From Baylisascaris procyonis (lineage: Eukaryota > Nematoda > Chromadorea > Rhabditida > Ascarididae): DNA of 64,000 nt. The notes under the pieces are model-generated. The model was not told the origin of the DNA. It did no database searches and worked only from the letters and a program-made list of their open reading frames with translations. The first letter of the stretch is position 1. Each line of letters begins with the position of its first letter. The DNA lies in NCBI GenBank assembly GCA_037389465.1, contig JAZARR010000237.1, positions 124,001 through 188,000 on the forward strand, read 5' to 3'. Shown piece by piece: positions 15,001-30,000 of this stretch. A program made the translations under genes and the position numbers.

Positions 15001-18000
15001 GCAAAGTGGTCACAGTGCGTTCGGCACTCACTGTTGTCAACCATCTGCCCGATTCGATTCTGCTCATTGTCGACAACCAAAAATGCGATTTCATCGGTGG
15101 TCAGCCATTGTTGAACATAATACGTACAAAGTTTGATTTACAAATTGTTGAGCGTTAATTGGCGCATAGTTATTTGTTCGTGAAATTGAGAGCAACGTGC
15201 TTAGGGGGAGTTGAGGCTATTTGTGTGGTGATTATGCATTGCTGCTATCATATCTATTAAGGTGTTGCTTTTCATGTGATGACGCTACTTTTTAGGTTAC
15301 GGAAATGCAGCCGGTAAAACTAATTGGTAGGGTGAAAGTGCAGCAGGTGACCTGTAAAAATGATAAAGGATATTATACGAAGTAGTAAGTGAGAAGGCTC
15401 AGTGTCGCAGCAGTCACAGAGTTTCACTCTCTTCTGCAATAAGTGGGGAAATCGTTTTTGATGCATTTTTGAGCGCATTATGATGAACTGACTCGAATAG
15501 GTTTAATGTCTGCGATTCAGAGAAAAAGCTTCTCAATTGTTTGTCAGCTCTGATGGGACGAACAAAACACACTTTGGACATTACATTCGTTTATCTCTTG
15601 CCGTCATGTTCATTCGGCTGCTTTAGGAAATCCTTTTTACGATTCTAGCAATCTTTGATAGATAACCAGGACAAATACATCCGTATTTAGTCTGAATACT
15701 TGTGCAAATAGTTAACGATTACCGAGGCTTAGCATGTAAAGAATGCTACCAAATGGTTGGCTGTTGGCATCTGAATTTCGGACATAGATGGTTTTACAGG
15801 CACCGCAATTTTTCGTATTGGATCGGGAGAGGCTTTCCCAGTGCCATTAAAGTTTGCGAACGCGCACGTCTCTGTTAAACCGGAAGGAATGAGCGTGGTT
15901 CACGCTCGAGCGGTATATATTTTCCAAGTTTTTTGCACTTTTGTTCCCAAGATTGTTCGCACTGTTTATTCGTAAATTTCTTTGCACGTTTTTTCTTCGA
16001 TGTATTATTTATTTATTTGATTCCGTTAATGTTTTTTGCACGCGCGATGCGTTTGTTCAATTGTTTCCCAGTAATGGATGCATATCGTTGTTCAACTTTC
16101 AAGTACAACCGAATGCATTAGACGGTGATGGTTGAATGGGTAATAGTGGTGATCGTTTCTGCAGATGTTATTCCTTTTTGTTACTGCACATATCTTTTTA
16201 GGTCGACTGGCATGACGTGAGGAATGCTGGCGAAATAGTCAACAAAACCGTATTTTTTGAGACGACGTTGCGACAGCAGTTTTATTGGTTAGTCTGATTG
16301 CTAATATCGGTCGTAAAGATGAAGTAACTTGATTTTTCTCCACTTTTCTGGCCTAGTTGAGTTTCTGCGGGGTGAGAGGGAGGGATAGTTGTTATGAAGA
16401 GGAGAGGGGAGCAATGTGCTTCGATAAAGCCCTGCTGTTTGTGTCGCGCCGGAAAACTTGTTTATCGGATTGTTCGCTCTTTCACTGATCTGCGTTTGAA
16501 GGAATAATAGTATTATAAAGGCAGATTTTGAATAACTCAGAACCAGAGCATGACTTAGCTAATGCTGTAGTTTGGTCAGATACCTTCCATGAAAGAGACT
16601 GTCGCTCCATACATTCATTGTCTGATAGACTGTGGAATTTGTTTCAAACTGAAAAGGGTCGAAAAAATATTGCATCGAATTTCAGAGAGGATGTAAGCTA
16701 CATTGAGCGTTTTCTGCCTTATGGGCATTCCTTATGGCGTTCTTTGTCCTGTTTTTTTTTTTTAAACTTTTGCATCCGTAGCTTTTCTTGTATCCTTTAC
16801 ACGAAAAAACTCATGTAGACGTTTAGAATTTCAGTTCTAGTATAATATAACAGCATTTTTAGGATGTGCACATCGGTGAAACGAGAGCACTACCCCGAGT
16901 ACGAGATGTTACCTGGCCATACGATCGTACTGATGCCTCCTCTGACTGTGTTGAACCTGTTACCCATAGACGCCGAATTCATTGTTTCGGGCACCACGTA
17001 TGCAATCGGTGCCGGCAAACAGCTTCATATAACTAGTGTTGGATTTTATTTGTATTGGTTTCTGTTTTCGTTTCACTGCGCAATATAAAAGGTAGCATAA
17101 TCAGAAGACGCCTAGAATATTTTTACCAACCTGTTCGTCGACATCTCAGATAACTTGGGTGTAAGGAGAAGGGAGGAGCGAAATTTGTGGCAACGATAGC
17201 TTGCACTGCTTATGAAGCTTTGCAGGTCTTGCTTTTGGATGTTGTGGGCACAATCGACTGTGAAGAAGGCCCGAGATTCTAGTAATCTGCTCGCTTTGCC
17301 CTCTTGCTTTGTTGAAGAGCGACTGGAACTTGAATGTTTCCGATGTCCACAAAGAATTTCACAAGTTATGTTGCTGATGTCATTCAAATATGAAGGGAAT
17401 GACCAGGGAGTATGAATTTTTTTCTTTGCAGGTGAATATTGGCAACGATATCAATTTCCGAGTGTCAACTGATCGCTTCGTTTCTACTGGAACGGTCTCC
17501 GTTACGAGGCATGATTTAGAGATTTATTTGCTTATGTGCCTTTGGTTTTCTCTAAACTGACGTTTTTCTTCTGCCCCTTCCTCCTTTTCTTTTCTGCTGT
17601 GACTGACGCTGTAGTTTGGGTAGGCAAATATTGCAGCTTGTTTTGGAGTGGAACTTATATCGATCGGCAGGAATTTTTTGATTCGAAAGCAGTTTATTCA
17701 TTGGCTTGAATAATGTGAGCACGTATACAAGAGTAACCAGGAAGTATTGTCACAAAACTTGCAATATTAGCAGTACTTTTGCTAACAAAAGTCAGCGCGC
17801 AGTGATTTTGCTTTCGAGCAGCTTATTCGTTCCAGCGGCTCTGCCAGTTTTTTGTTGTTTTTTTTTTCGGTTATGCTGCCGGAAGTCATAAGAAATTTTA
17901 ATTTCCTCATTAATATTCCAGATCCACTTCTCACACAGCTGAGCCTATAATCAAGCAGTGATTTTATTGACACCTCCTGTTCTAAGTGCATTCAGAAACC

Positions 18001-21000
18001 ATTCGTTTAATACTGGTCCATGCTGCCTGCTCATTATTCATGCATTTATAGAGCGATTCTCTCTCAGAAGCCAGGCGGATCGGAGACGCACAGGTTGGAC
18101 ATCAGAATGCGTGACACGGCCGCTCGACTGCTTGATATGTATGGCAGCGTGAGCGTGGGACGTGGAGGCGCAGTCTCGCTGTCTTTTTGGGTAGGTGTTG
18201 TGCTGCATGTAAACTCGTTAATTGGATATCATTTTAAGCAGAAAACCTGTTAGAAGTCGTCTGTTTATTTATTTTTTGGAAAACTGCAGCTTTGCTGACT
18301 TCATCGAAGCAACTTTTCTCTAGCATTCGCATTTACACCGCGTTTTTCCAAGCTTGAGACCTTCGAATCAAGCCAAATCTAATTTTTCCATGCCAGAAGC
18401 ATTCATCGAAAAAGATACAGAATGGTTATCCTGCTGGTCATCTTTGAAAAATATATGATTTTTTTCATTTGAACTGCTTTATGGTTGGTCTTTCATTTAT
18501 TCTTCAGCGCTATTGATTCGTTCGAACCGTTCGACTTTTTGCTTCCTTGTCTTATGCTTATTCTAGCACTTCATTGCAGCGCCATTGGCGGGATGTAACT
18601 ACAGTGATCAGAATCGGCTGGTGTTATGAAATTGGAAATATTGGGTATAATAATGTTGGCATACGTTGTTTCATATGCCCTAATCAGCTTGCCATGGGAG
18701 GATATTGATAAAATCGTTGAATGATTTTTAAGTACAAATCATCGTAAAAGGAGGGAATTGTACTGATTGTCTATTGCAGCAGCAATGTTGAAGTAGGCGG
18801 TGTGTGCTGTTAACATTCAGAGATTTCCTGCAGGTACCATATTGGATCGTCAACAAGTCAGGGATTCCACTGATTATAAAGCAGGAGGCAGCCGAGGATA
18901 TTGCTGCAGGACAGTTCGACGAGCATGAGCGTGCCAAAGATCGACATCCATTGATGTTTTCGTTCGCTGACGATAATTGCCCAAAACAGTGTGTTCGTTT
19001 GTGCATTTAACTAAGGTGTAAAATATGGTCTATGAGTTTAGGTTTGATTAAGGAGTCTTTACGTAATAATTAATTTTCCTTGTCTCGGAAAATCCACAAT
19101 GCATGTATAGGTCATTGTGTTTGTGTGCTAGAACTTGACCACAGCCACCGCCTCTGTGCTGCTGCTGGACGGTTGTAGGTTCCTTCTTTTGGAGAAGTGG
19201 AGGTGGGAGAGAGAGGGGGGGGGGGGGGTGGAGCAGAGGGCTTGAACACCTATGATGTTAGTCATTTAGTGTAGCCTTGTCGGCATTCTGTTTGATGTAG
19301 CCAGTTGAGCTTCTGAATGACACGGTTCTCTTTCTGTTTATTGTTGTTAGCGTTGATTGTTGATATTGTTCTTATAATGAATACGCTAAGGAAACGTTCA
19401 CACTTTTGCGTGGTAATACCATTTAGATTTAATCGGCACTGAAGGAGAGACATGTCACAAAATTTCGGTCTTTTTTTGAGGTTGACTTTGTTGCTTGACA
19501 AATTGATTATGAATGCAAAGGTCGAAGGTGGGATATGCTGAAGTTTATCTTTCTATGATAAAATCCATGAACAATCGCTGTTAGGAAAATTACTCACTAT
19601 AATACTATCGCTACTTCGATTCTTATTCATATAATTGTGTCATGTTCGGTTTGGACGATCGCCAGGATCGCTGTTATCTCAAATGTGGAGATATTTCCGG
19701 TTCTCCTCAATGGTCAGTTTCAGTATTCACGTAAATGTGATGGCTTTGCAGATGCATCATCCGTGCGGGCAACAATTTTGCGAAGGATAGTGGATATAAG
19801 CCGGAGTTTAGCCATAAATTTGCACTTACGGTGGGCGTGCATTCGCTGAAGCTTTTCTTAACTCATGAACACGCTGCAACACTGTAGGAATTTCATTTCT
19901 TTTTTTTTTTTTAATTCTTCTGCATAGAGAATAAGCGATTTTGCTTCTCCAAACGAAGAGGAATGCTAGTGAGAAAATCGGGAAATCGGCAGATCTCTTG
20001 AACGAATTGTCAAGTAGAGTTGCTCGCGAAGGTGGCGAGAGAGCTAAATGAGATCATTCTTGTCAGGAAAGTCGAAGTGGAAAATATTACCGTATGCTTT
20101 CATTCCTTGTTTTCGCATGAGAAGTTTTCTCATTTCTTTATTTGGTGAACTAATTTCTCTGAACTTGCATCGTTAGTTTGCGAAGGTTGTGTTTTTAGCC
20201 ACAGAAATTCCGTTGCTTAGGATGGGTTACAGTTTTCAGTAGTATGTTGAATCGCATATTGCTTATGATTGGTCTGCACTGCAACAGTAACGAATGAATG
20301 AAAATAGTGTAGCTTTATTGAAGGATCTACAATATCGGTGTGGAAGTAAGGCAAGGTACAGGCCGATACAAAGATACCCAGGTGGTTCTACTGACGCCAC
20401 GCTATCTGCTCAGCAACCAAACCTCACATAATCTCTTGCTGAGTCACGTCGATTACATCGATGTTTGTTTAGCTCTTATTTATGCGAACTTTCTTATGTT
20501 TTCATAGCGCTACTAATCTTCCTTTTTGCATTATTATTATTTTATGGTGCCTGTTGCAGTATTATTTCCTTGTCATTGTGTGGAAACTGGGAATGCGTGG
20601 TTACAGTCATGAGTCGGAAAACTGCTACTGCATCATTTAATATAACTAAAAGCCATTCTTGGGATAAAATGGATATGAGCGTCCTTAAATTCTTACAGAA
20701 GCTGAAGGCGGCGTTCGAAATTATAACTATAGAAATTCCATCCAGCGAATCGTCGCTTTTTTAATGTTCAAAAATACTCGGGCATCTGCAGCTCGATAAC
20801 CGAAGTTTTTGAGAGTTTGCTCTTTGTACAGATTCTCAGGATTGTCCTTTCTAGCAGCCTAGCCAACATGTGACAATGGCGAGCAAGTGCAGTTTGATAT
20901 GGAACGAGAACTTTGAGGATAAACGAATGCTATGCGTGAAACGTGATGGTGTCAAGTACTGGAGCTGTCCATTCAGAATCGATCAGATCAGCTCATTTCA

Positions 21001-24000
21001 TGTTACTATGCGGTTGGCTTCGTTTGGTTCATGCTTGAATGAGCTGTGCACATATTGAATTAAATGCCAGGGATGTTAATATGGGTTCAAGTAATTGTTT
21101 CATATTGGTTGAAAAATGTCCTTCGTCTCTACAATTTTTTCTCATCCAGTTAAAGTCAATAAGGGAGTAATGAAACCGTCTGGTTGAAATTCTGTACATT
21201 GTGATAAATTCGTGGTAAAGACTGATTTGTAATATAAAAATTAGACTTGGATGAGACTGATGCGATTGAATGGGCTCTATGCATGCGAGGACCCTTCTTT
21301 TGTTGCGTTAAAAGAAGTTCGATAAGTAAGCATAAGCAGCAAGTCGGGTGGAGCTTCACTTTCAGTAGGTTTGCTTAGGTATGTTTGCAGTTGTTTTGTT
21401 TATGAAGCAATGGAACAATTGGTCACATGAGAAAGGGTATTAAAGTACTAGTTTAAGGATGTTTGCATGCTTGGGAAATTTTGATTTAGAGGTTTACGAA
21501 TGGTGTAGGGTCTGGCTTGGATCCGAGGATTTTTTGTTTTGAAATTTGAGCGCCCTTGCAGACAACGATACCACCCTGGCTGCGAACGCGAACGAAGCGC
21601 ATTCTGCAAACGAATACCAACGCCCATCACAGAAACTCAAAAACTTGTGGTGGGAAAACGCAACTTTTTTTCCATCACTCAGCTGTTCCCCTACTTCAAT
21701 AGAGCTGAAATTTTGCATGGGGGCATTCTGTGACATTCTAAGTTGAATAGTGGGAAAAATGTTACAGATATTCGAGTTTCTGTGATGGGCATTAGTATTC
21801 GCTTGCACAGAGTGCAGAGTACGGTAGTGATGCGTACGTAGTGTGGGGCACGAGCTCAGCTCCGTTCGCGGTTCGCAGCGAATGTGCCATCGTTCCCTGC
21901 AATTGTGCAAAGGTTTCTTATTGCTTGTCTTGTCTCGTTGATTGTTGTTTATTTGCAGTGGTGCGGATGAGACTCCACAGTTTGTACGCGTTGAAATCAT
22001 ATTGAATAGCGCGGTATTCTGTGTGACATTCACGGACGCACGTTATTTCCCTCCACCAATACAACTCGAGAATCTTTCCGATGTTCCTATTTTGTACCAC
22101 CAAAAAACCGATAGGTGAGTATTTTATGAGTTGTGTTTTCGCCTTCTGGGCTTTCGTGGAGCCGTTGTGCTAGAGGAATGGTGATATCATTCAATGCTTT
22201 GAGCAGTAGTCATGGATGATCGGTTGTCACCGTTTCAGGGGTGAGAAAACGAGGGGTCATTCGGTTTTCACTTGCCACCGTTTATGAAAAGGCGCTTGAA
22301 AATTTTCCCACTGCTAAGGTGTACGGCTGTGTGTGTGACCCAGTAAAGTTTTTGATGTAATTCTTCTTGTTTGTTATATGTGAAGTGAATCATATCCCAG
22401 AATTTTATATGAGCGACTGACTTAACATTCTATATTCGAGCTTACTTGCACTTGAGATGTTTCTTGTTTCGTCTGTCGTATAGGTTCATCTACTGAATTT
22501 GATGATTGTTGCATTTGCACTATAAATCCGAGGAAAAGATTCAAATGCGTGAAGCAGCATTGATACGCGGGGTAAAGTCATCTACAAAAGCCAGAAAAGA
22601 GAGGCTCGAAATTATGGTCTTTTCGCGATGTCTCGTATTTATCGCTTGTACCGAATGAGACCAACGTGCATGTATCTGCCGTCTTTGCGCCATCATATGT
22701 AACAAGACTTTAATTATAGGCCGGATAGGAGTTATCTTAGGACGATTTGCAAGGCTCGGAGTACTGTGGATTATGCGTGGGATGACCATTATGGATGCAA
22801 ATTGTTAACGCTGCAAGTTTTTGAGAATAAATCGCACTCATATGACCCACAGAAGCCTGGTCTTGGACCACCGCTTATCTACGATAATAACGTCTACATA
22901 AAACTTGCACATTCTTTCAAAAGGTAAGTGACACTTTTTTCGCTATCCTACTATAAATTATCTCTCCTTCTAAAGGTTTGCGCCATGTGAAGAATGTTGA
23001 TGAACGGTGGAGTGGTTTATCAGCTTTGTCTTTTTTACCAATGGAAATGAATTTCCTTGTAATACTTGCCGAATTCTTGATCAATATCTTTGCTCAATTG
23101 AGCTTCAAAAAAGGATATTAGTTTGCTGCCATGTTGTTAAGGCGAATGAACCAGTCAAATCGTCAGGTGAGATGTTCGATGATTAATTCTGAGAGTTTTC
23201 AGGGATTCGCATCGAGGTTTCACAGACGAAAACGAGTTGGTATTGGAAGTGATGCAGAAGGGGAAGGTTATGTTGAACAAGATGAACGTAAGCGACAGCA
23301 GCCGCAACCAACTATGGCGTTTTACGGCGGATGGCTGCCTCGAGAATGTGGGCATGAACAACAGGGCAAGACCCGGTGAGCGATACGTGCTTGATGTGCT
23401 TGATAGAGGCGGCTACATGCTCATGATGCTCAAGAGAAACACCGCACGCGACGTCTATCAAAACTGGCATATTACAGCGGTAAGTATTTCTAATATGATC
23501 TGTCTGGCCTCGCACTTTCCTGTGGGTAAAAGTTTCGGTCATCAGATATTCTAAACTTAACTTCCATCTATGTTCTTTGACATTGGAGGTAGTGAATCAA
23601 ACTTCTTTCGGTTCTGTCAATAGTCATTCTAAGTCAAGCGTGCGCATTTGCGCAGAGCCATCCATGATTACCGTTGCGGAGGTCACAGCAGAAATTTCTG
23701 GTGGTAGGAGGATTTGAAATATCATTTTGGAAAACTCCAGTTAGGTGGTCAAATTGTAGAGAAATGCTGAGAAGTTTTGATGGTTGAAGCGCGAGGTGAA
23801 TAATAGCAGAGAGGAGGTCAAATGTGTGATTTTTTTTCGAGGAGGTCCTGTCATATATTTCTCGAGTGGCTGTTTAAAAGAAAAGTCATCAGTTGTCGGG
23901 CTGGTCAAGTATATTAATGTGTACAGCGTGCACCCACTTCAATCGTCCCTCAACGACTGAACAAAGTCTCCTAAGCAGTGCGGTGCTGATGTTCGGATTT

Positions 24001-27000
24001 GGGTCTTCGAGCATCAAGATAAAGTCTGAAACCTTCGACGTGTTAGTTGCCAAATCTCAGAAGCAGCGAACGTTAAGGTATCCGAATGGACGCAGGACGG
24101 TACAGCGTTGATGCTAAAGTTCGTATATGAGGTTCGGTGCTCACTTATCCCTTTTCAAGCCGATTTTAGCAACTAAGCAGACAAATTTTAACTGCGTGGT
24201 ACTGTGATCGAGGTGGCGCTCGGGTCGGCTAATCTTTTGGTCTGGCGGAGAAACGAAGCAGTTGGAGCTGGGGGTACGGGGTAAGGGGAGGAGGCGAAGC
24301 CAAGCTAAATTCTTCACGTTGCTTTAAATTCACTTCTTAGTATCTTCGAGGCGTTTCCATCTTCCAATTTTTGTTTGCACATTTTTTCCCGCTGCACGTT
24401 TTTCGATGCTGTAAACATTTGAGTGGTTGCAAACGTTGAAAATCATAGCACTGCCATCCTGGTACTTTCATTTTTCCATATTTGCGGTATTGAGATTCTG
24501 AACATTGCGTTGCAGGATAAACGTTTACGATGTCAAAAGGAAGGTGTATTCGTAGAGGGACGGCGCTCAGAGGTGCTTTTGGCAAAACCAAACCCCAACT
24601 CATCGCTCAACAAAGATGGCGTTCCGTTGGAGCAGGTCTGGGAGCTGCAAACTCAGCGCCCGGGTAGTGGCATACTCGACGTCGAATGCCTCCATAGGGG
24701 TCCAACACTGGTAGGGGATGATTTGTTGCATAATGTTAAGAAGTATGCTTGTAACGGTGAAGGGAGGATTCTGTTGCCAGGATGCTAAAGCACTCGTACA
24801 GGCGCATGGGTGTATTTTTCTTCTATCTCTTCCTCCTAAGCCTTTCCGTGTAAGTGACAGGAGATCATAAGTTAGCGATTGATGTGTTTCCTTGCTGTCG
24901 TGATTAATGGTGGGTTCCTTGTTGTGCTAAGCTTTAACTTAAAGAACCAGTCACAAAACGATGATTATATTGTATAGTGAGCAGCATTCTTAATCGCTGG
25001 CGTACTGTTCACATAGACACATAAAACGCAAGTGATAGCAACATAAAACTTACTGCATTTGTTTATGTCTTCGATTGTTTGTATTTTACTTCCCTTCGAA
25101 AATATTTTTGGGTTATTGGTGGTGGATTGCTTGGCTAGGTTGTAAGAGCGAAAGTTGTTGGGAAGGTGTTGGACTTCAAAATTGGATGGGATCGTGGTTG
25201 TTTGGGCTGCAAAAGGTTGGGAAGGTTGCAAAAAGAGTTTTTGATGAGAAATTGAGTGAAACGCAAACGAATTTTTTTGAGTGGTTACGCCTGTCAAAAA
25301 TCACCGAGTGATCAGTTGTTCCGCCAAAAATTGTTTTACTTCTTTGAATAGTTTGGAGAAAGACTTCGCAATCCACGAGGGTGTTCTATTTCCTGTAAGG
25401 CTGTCGAAAGAATCTTCTATGTAGAGGGGTTCTTGAATTTAAGAAACAATTAGGCAGTCATGAAGGAATTCAAGCAAGGTAGTCATGCAGCCGAAATAAA
25501 AATGAAGAAAATGCTGTTTATTGAATGCTTAATGCGTGTTCAGATTGTGCGGATAACAGATAGAGAAAATCCTGGGATGCGATCTAGTAGTGAGTCGCGA
25601 CTTGAATATCACTCGCTTATCTCTAAACAAACTCGAAGCAATCAGAAGAGCGATTCGTGGAACTTTGAGATGAATATTTCAATGCGTGGAGGTTTGTGTT
25701 ATTCTTTTTCAAATTCGTTATTGCTATTCTTAAATTCACCTTTTCCTTGTATTATATTTCTTTCGAACTTAATAAACCTCGGATTTGACTGTTCATCGTT
25801 TAAGCTGGTTGGTTTTAGATTTTTTTCATGTATTGGTTCTAAGTTGGTTTTTTTATGTAGATGTTTCTTGGTGATTGTTGTCGAATTCGGTAGCCAACTC
25901 TGATTAATTGTTCATAATCATCGTTATGCGTTTGTGCTAATCTGCATCTGTGTACATGTGTGCATGTGTGTGCTCATTTGTAATAAATATGTATTTGTCT
26001 GCCTGTGTTTTAAATGGTTAAATGCCCGACTGTCATCCAGTTTGCGATTTCAGCGGTGCCTCACTTATGGATCATCTCAAAATATGGAAGGAAACTTTTT
26101 TGTCCTTAAAATGGAAGAAATAAAAGTTATGCAACTAACTTGTTTGTGATCATAGGGAAGGTGATCTTTTGTAGTTTTCCTAATAAGCAGGGATTGTCCG
26201 GAAAAATGTTTTATAGATTCAGTGCAGTATTACTCTGTAATCTGTTTGACTTTTGGGGCACTTGGCAATTTGTTACTCAGCTAGCCAAATGTAATGATTA
26301 TGCGTTGCTGTTTTTGAAGCTCAATTAGTCTGATGAGCTTTTGGGCAAATTCACTTACGCACTTTATCACAGCTTATTCTATCGCGGATTTTTTACCTAA
26401 AAACCGTTGAGCGTAAATAAACTCCCTAAAGGGATATTAGGCTTGAACATTTGTTAGCAGGTGTTATTTTTTCATTCTTTCATCATTATGATTGTGGTTT
26501 TATGTGCTCTTACTGCTATGGTCTAATTGCAGGAATTGGCATATCTTTGATAAATGGTCAGCACGAGGAGTTAATATATGCTCGACTCCATGGCATAGCA
26601 TTGCATGCTAATCGCCGTGGAGAGACCTACCAAATTACGAGTAGTGTAGAACTCATTCAGGTGGATAGTTACTTTGATTACTGAAGACTCTAAAATCAGT
26701 ACATCCATTTGCCTTAGAAGATTAAATAAAGTGCTGAGCGTTTTAGCTGGATGGATTGCTGCCATTGTGGTGATCAGGCGGTGCAGAGTTTAGTTCGAAG
26801 AACGAATTTGATTTTTAAAACATAGAAGTTTCAATCTTAGAAACCGATTTGGTTATATTCTTCATCTAAGGGTCTTGATTACTTATATGACTTCAGCTCC
26901 ATTTTATCAGTGATTTCGTTCTCCTCCAGATTGACAACCAGCTTCTATCAACCGAACGTTGGCAAGTGCTTTATTGTCAACAGAACGCTCTAACTGGAGA

Positions 27001-30000
27001 TCCAGATCCTGCAGACCACATGGTGATGCGACCAGCCTTGAAGCTCGAGATGAACTGTACACCATTTGAGCACTACGACGCTTTCGATGTAGGTACTTGT
27101 CTTTGGTCGACTGAAAGTTTGCCAAATAGCAACGCAATGAGCGGTAGCTGCAGCGTTTTGCAATGCATTTATTCGGAAGTGAGAGAGGCAGAGAACATGG
27201 AATTTGCTCATTTGACCAAATGCAGTGACTGTTTCTGCAAAGTTGCATACAAAAAATTCTAATGCTATATTATCTTGCAAAAAATGTTGACTATGAATTA
27301 CGGCTGAGTTATTGCGTGCACCGGTTCTGCTAGCATTGTTTTGTATGTTGATGAAGCGCACTTTCCAGTGTTTTCGGGTGAAGTTGTGTGATATGTCGGT
27401 GCAGCTCGATGAACTCCTCATGTGGAAGCTGATTCAGTTTGTGCAAGGTACACTTTCCTCTTGTTCCAATTCTCCTTTCTTTCAGTGTTTCTAATACTGT
27501 TGTTGTATACTTTCGTAAACATTGAATGCTATCTCTTGAGTACTGTTGAGGCTTCTAAATTTGTTACCTTATCACTACAATAAAAGTAGGTGCGTACACC
27601 GACGAGACCGGGGAAAAGGGAAAGGTTCTTTAAGAGTGCCTTCAAAAACTTTCCAGAAAACAGATGATTTCTGTTCGCATTTTGCGCTCAGCGATTAAAA
27701 TAGTTGTAATCAAAAACGCTGTAAAGTTCGCAATTTGGGAATAACAAGCTTTCTAAATTTTAACTCGTAGAATCGGAAGCCGCAGATAGCGTTCAACCGA
27801 GTGCGCTTGTGCAGCCGCCGAATACCGAGCTGGAGCGAGCGGATCCGGCGAAGGCTCGTCGATGCTATTTCGGGACACTGGACCTGGAAGTGGGTGGTGT
27901 CGCGCTGTCCGGTATGTATTGCTTTGATGTGTCTGTTAGACTGAGAAATGTATTGCACGTATAATTTCTTTGATAAAATTGGATGAGCACATGTGAACGA
28001 GTTGAGTAATGTCTAGAGCTGCTTATTTTGAAAGAGAAGTAGCCGTAGAGCGAATGACTTGACGCTTCCAAGTGGATGTTAGAGAAATAAAAGCCAATTT
28101 CAGCTGTGCTGATAAATGCTGGAGAAGTAGCGCTGAGTTGATCTCGATGAATTCAGAAATAAATGAAGTAGAGCAGCTAATTGTTGTATTGGTGGCAACG
28201 ATTGAGGGTGGCTTTGAAGTAATTTTTACATTACTGGTACGACAACTATAGAAGCGATGCTGTGAAATGATTTCTCTTGGCTATTTTCATACAGCCAAGA
28301 GTTGTTTAAATAACTGTGCGAATGGTACGCACATGTGAAAAAAGACGAACCAGTGGCGAATCATAGATATTGCAGCTCTTATGTCATTAATAATGGGCTT
28401 GAGTTTTTAGTGGTAACAGTAGCCAAAAGCGGATTGCCACCCGAATTGCGCAAGCTGCGACGGCAGTTCAATATCAAGTTGGTGAGCTTTGAGAATGCAA
28501 TGATCTCACTGCCACCATTCCGACAATTCAGGTACTTCGAGACGTTCTCATTTCTTATGGAAACGCTCAGCAAATTTTATCTCGGTGAGATTTTATCCAC
28601 TCATTAACGTCAAAAAATGTTATCAGATATTAAAGTCTTGTTATTATTGATGCTGTTCTGGGTCGCAACCTTTCGCGCTAAATATTATATTGCAAGTAGT
28701 TCAACTGCTATAGGGCAGTGATTCAGCTTGACGAGGTCGATTGCTGTTTATGGTGATCTGGGGGAGGAAAGAGAGGTGAGGGAGGGAGTGTGTAACAGCC
28801 TGGCGGAAAATTCTTGGTTGTCATATGGTGCGATTCAAGTGAGTTTTTGTTATTGAAATTTCGTGGTAATAACATTTAGAGTATCAGGAAATGAGATGTG
28901 TGAAAATTTTGGCAAGTTTTTCAAAAGGTTATCGTTGTTGGACATATTCTAAATGGCTGTTTTTTTCAGCGGAGTTGAAGAATCAGACGCTCAATATAAT
29001 AGTGACAATGGATGCGTTTGGAAATCCGATGGGTCTGGCGTCAGATCTTAAAGAAAGTTTCGAGGGTTTATTCTTTGAGGGCGACTTCGGCGGCTTCGTT
29101 AGCGGGCTTGGCTACGGCGTTACGAATAGTATCTCGAAGGTAAGGCGTATAGCATCTAAAGCTGCGTATGAGTTACCAGGAAAAAAAGATGAATGTGATT
29201 TAAGGATTCTAACGAAAACGAATCCAAACGCGCTTAATTAGTCTTCGAGGTAGATCGCAAATTTAGCATGTTGAAGCTATCTCATTTTACACACAGTTAA
29301 AACTAGTTAGGTATTACGCATCACATGAAGGAAGCGAAGCCTGTCTTGCTGTGATGTTACGGATGAAATATTGATGCAAAACCGTTGAATTATTGATTTG
29401 TCTTTCAGCAGTTTCTTTAGGCATTTTTAGATGCATAGAAGCTAATGGTTACTCCGTTATTTTAGGTTGCGTCGTCAATGGCGCACGGTGTGGGCACGCT
29501 AACATTTGATGAACAACATGAATTAATGCGTCGTCGAATGCTGCGATGCCAGCCTCAGGCCGATAGCAATAGCGCACTCGCCCACCTCTACAGTGGTGTC
29601 AAGGTTGTGCCCTACTTTGCTGTCCTTTTTTACCGAATAGGAGGAGTGATGTGGGTGAATAAACTATGCATTCATAGGGGCATCAGCGGAACTTATTTCC
29701 CAAATCCTTTGTCGAATCATGCTGTCGGCGGAAGGGGTAAAAGAATCAACCTGCCGCATGGTTGATTGTCGTAACACAGTAAGTCGCAACAGTAATTAGT
29801 GGACTAGGCGCTTAATCTTTAAAACTGAATTAATAGAACGATCCATCTAATTTCATCCAAGATTTTGGGCTTCGTAATAATGGCATTATAATGCTCTTGG
29901 TGGGACTGTTTGTTTCACCAGTGGGGTGAATATGGCGTTACTGGCGAGTCTTGCTCAGCAAACATAAGTGGCAGTGCCAAAAGATTTGAGAACGAAACAG

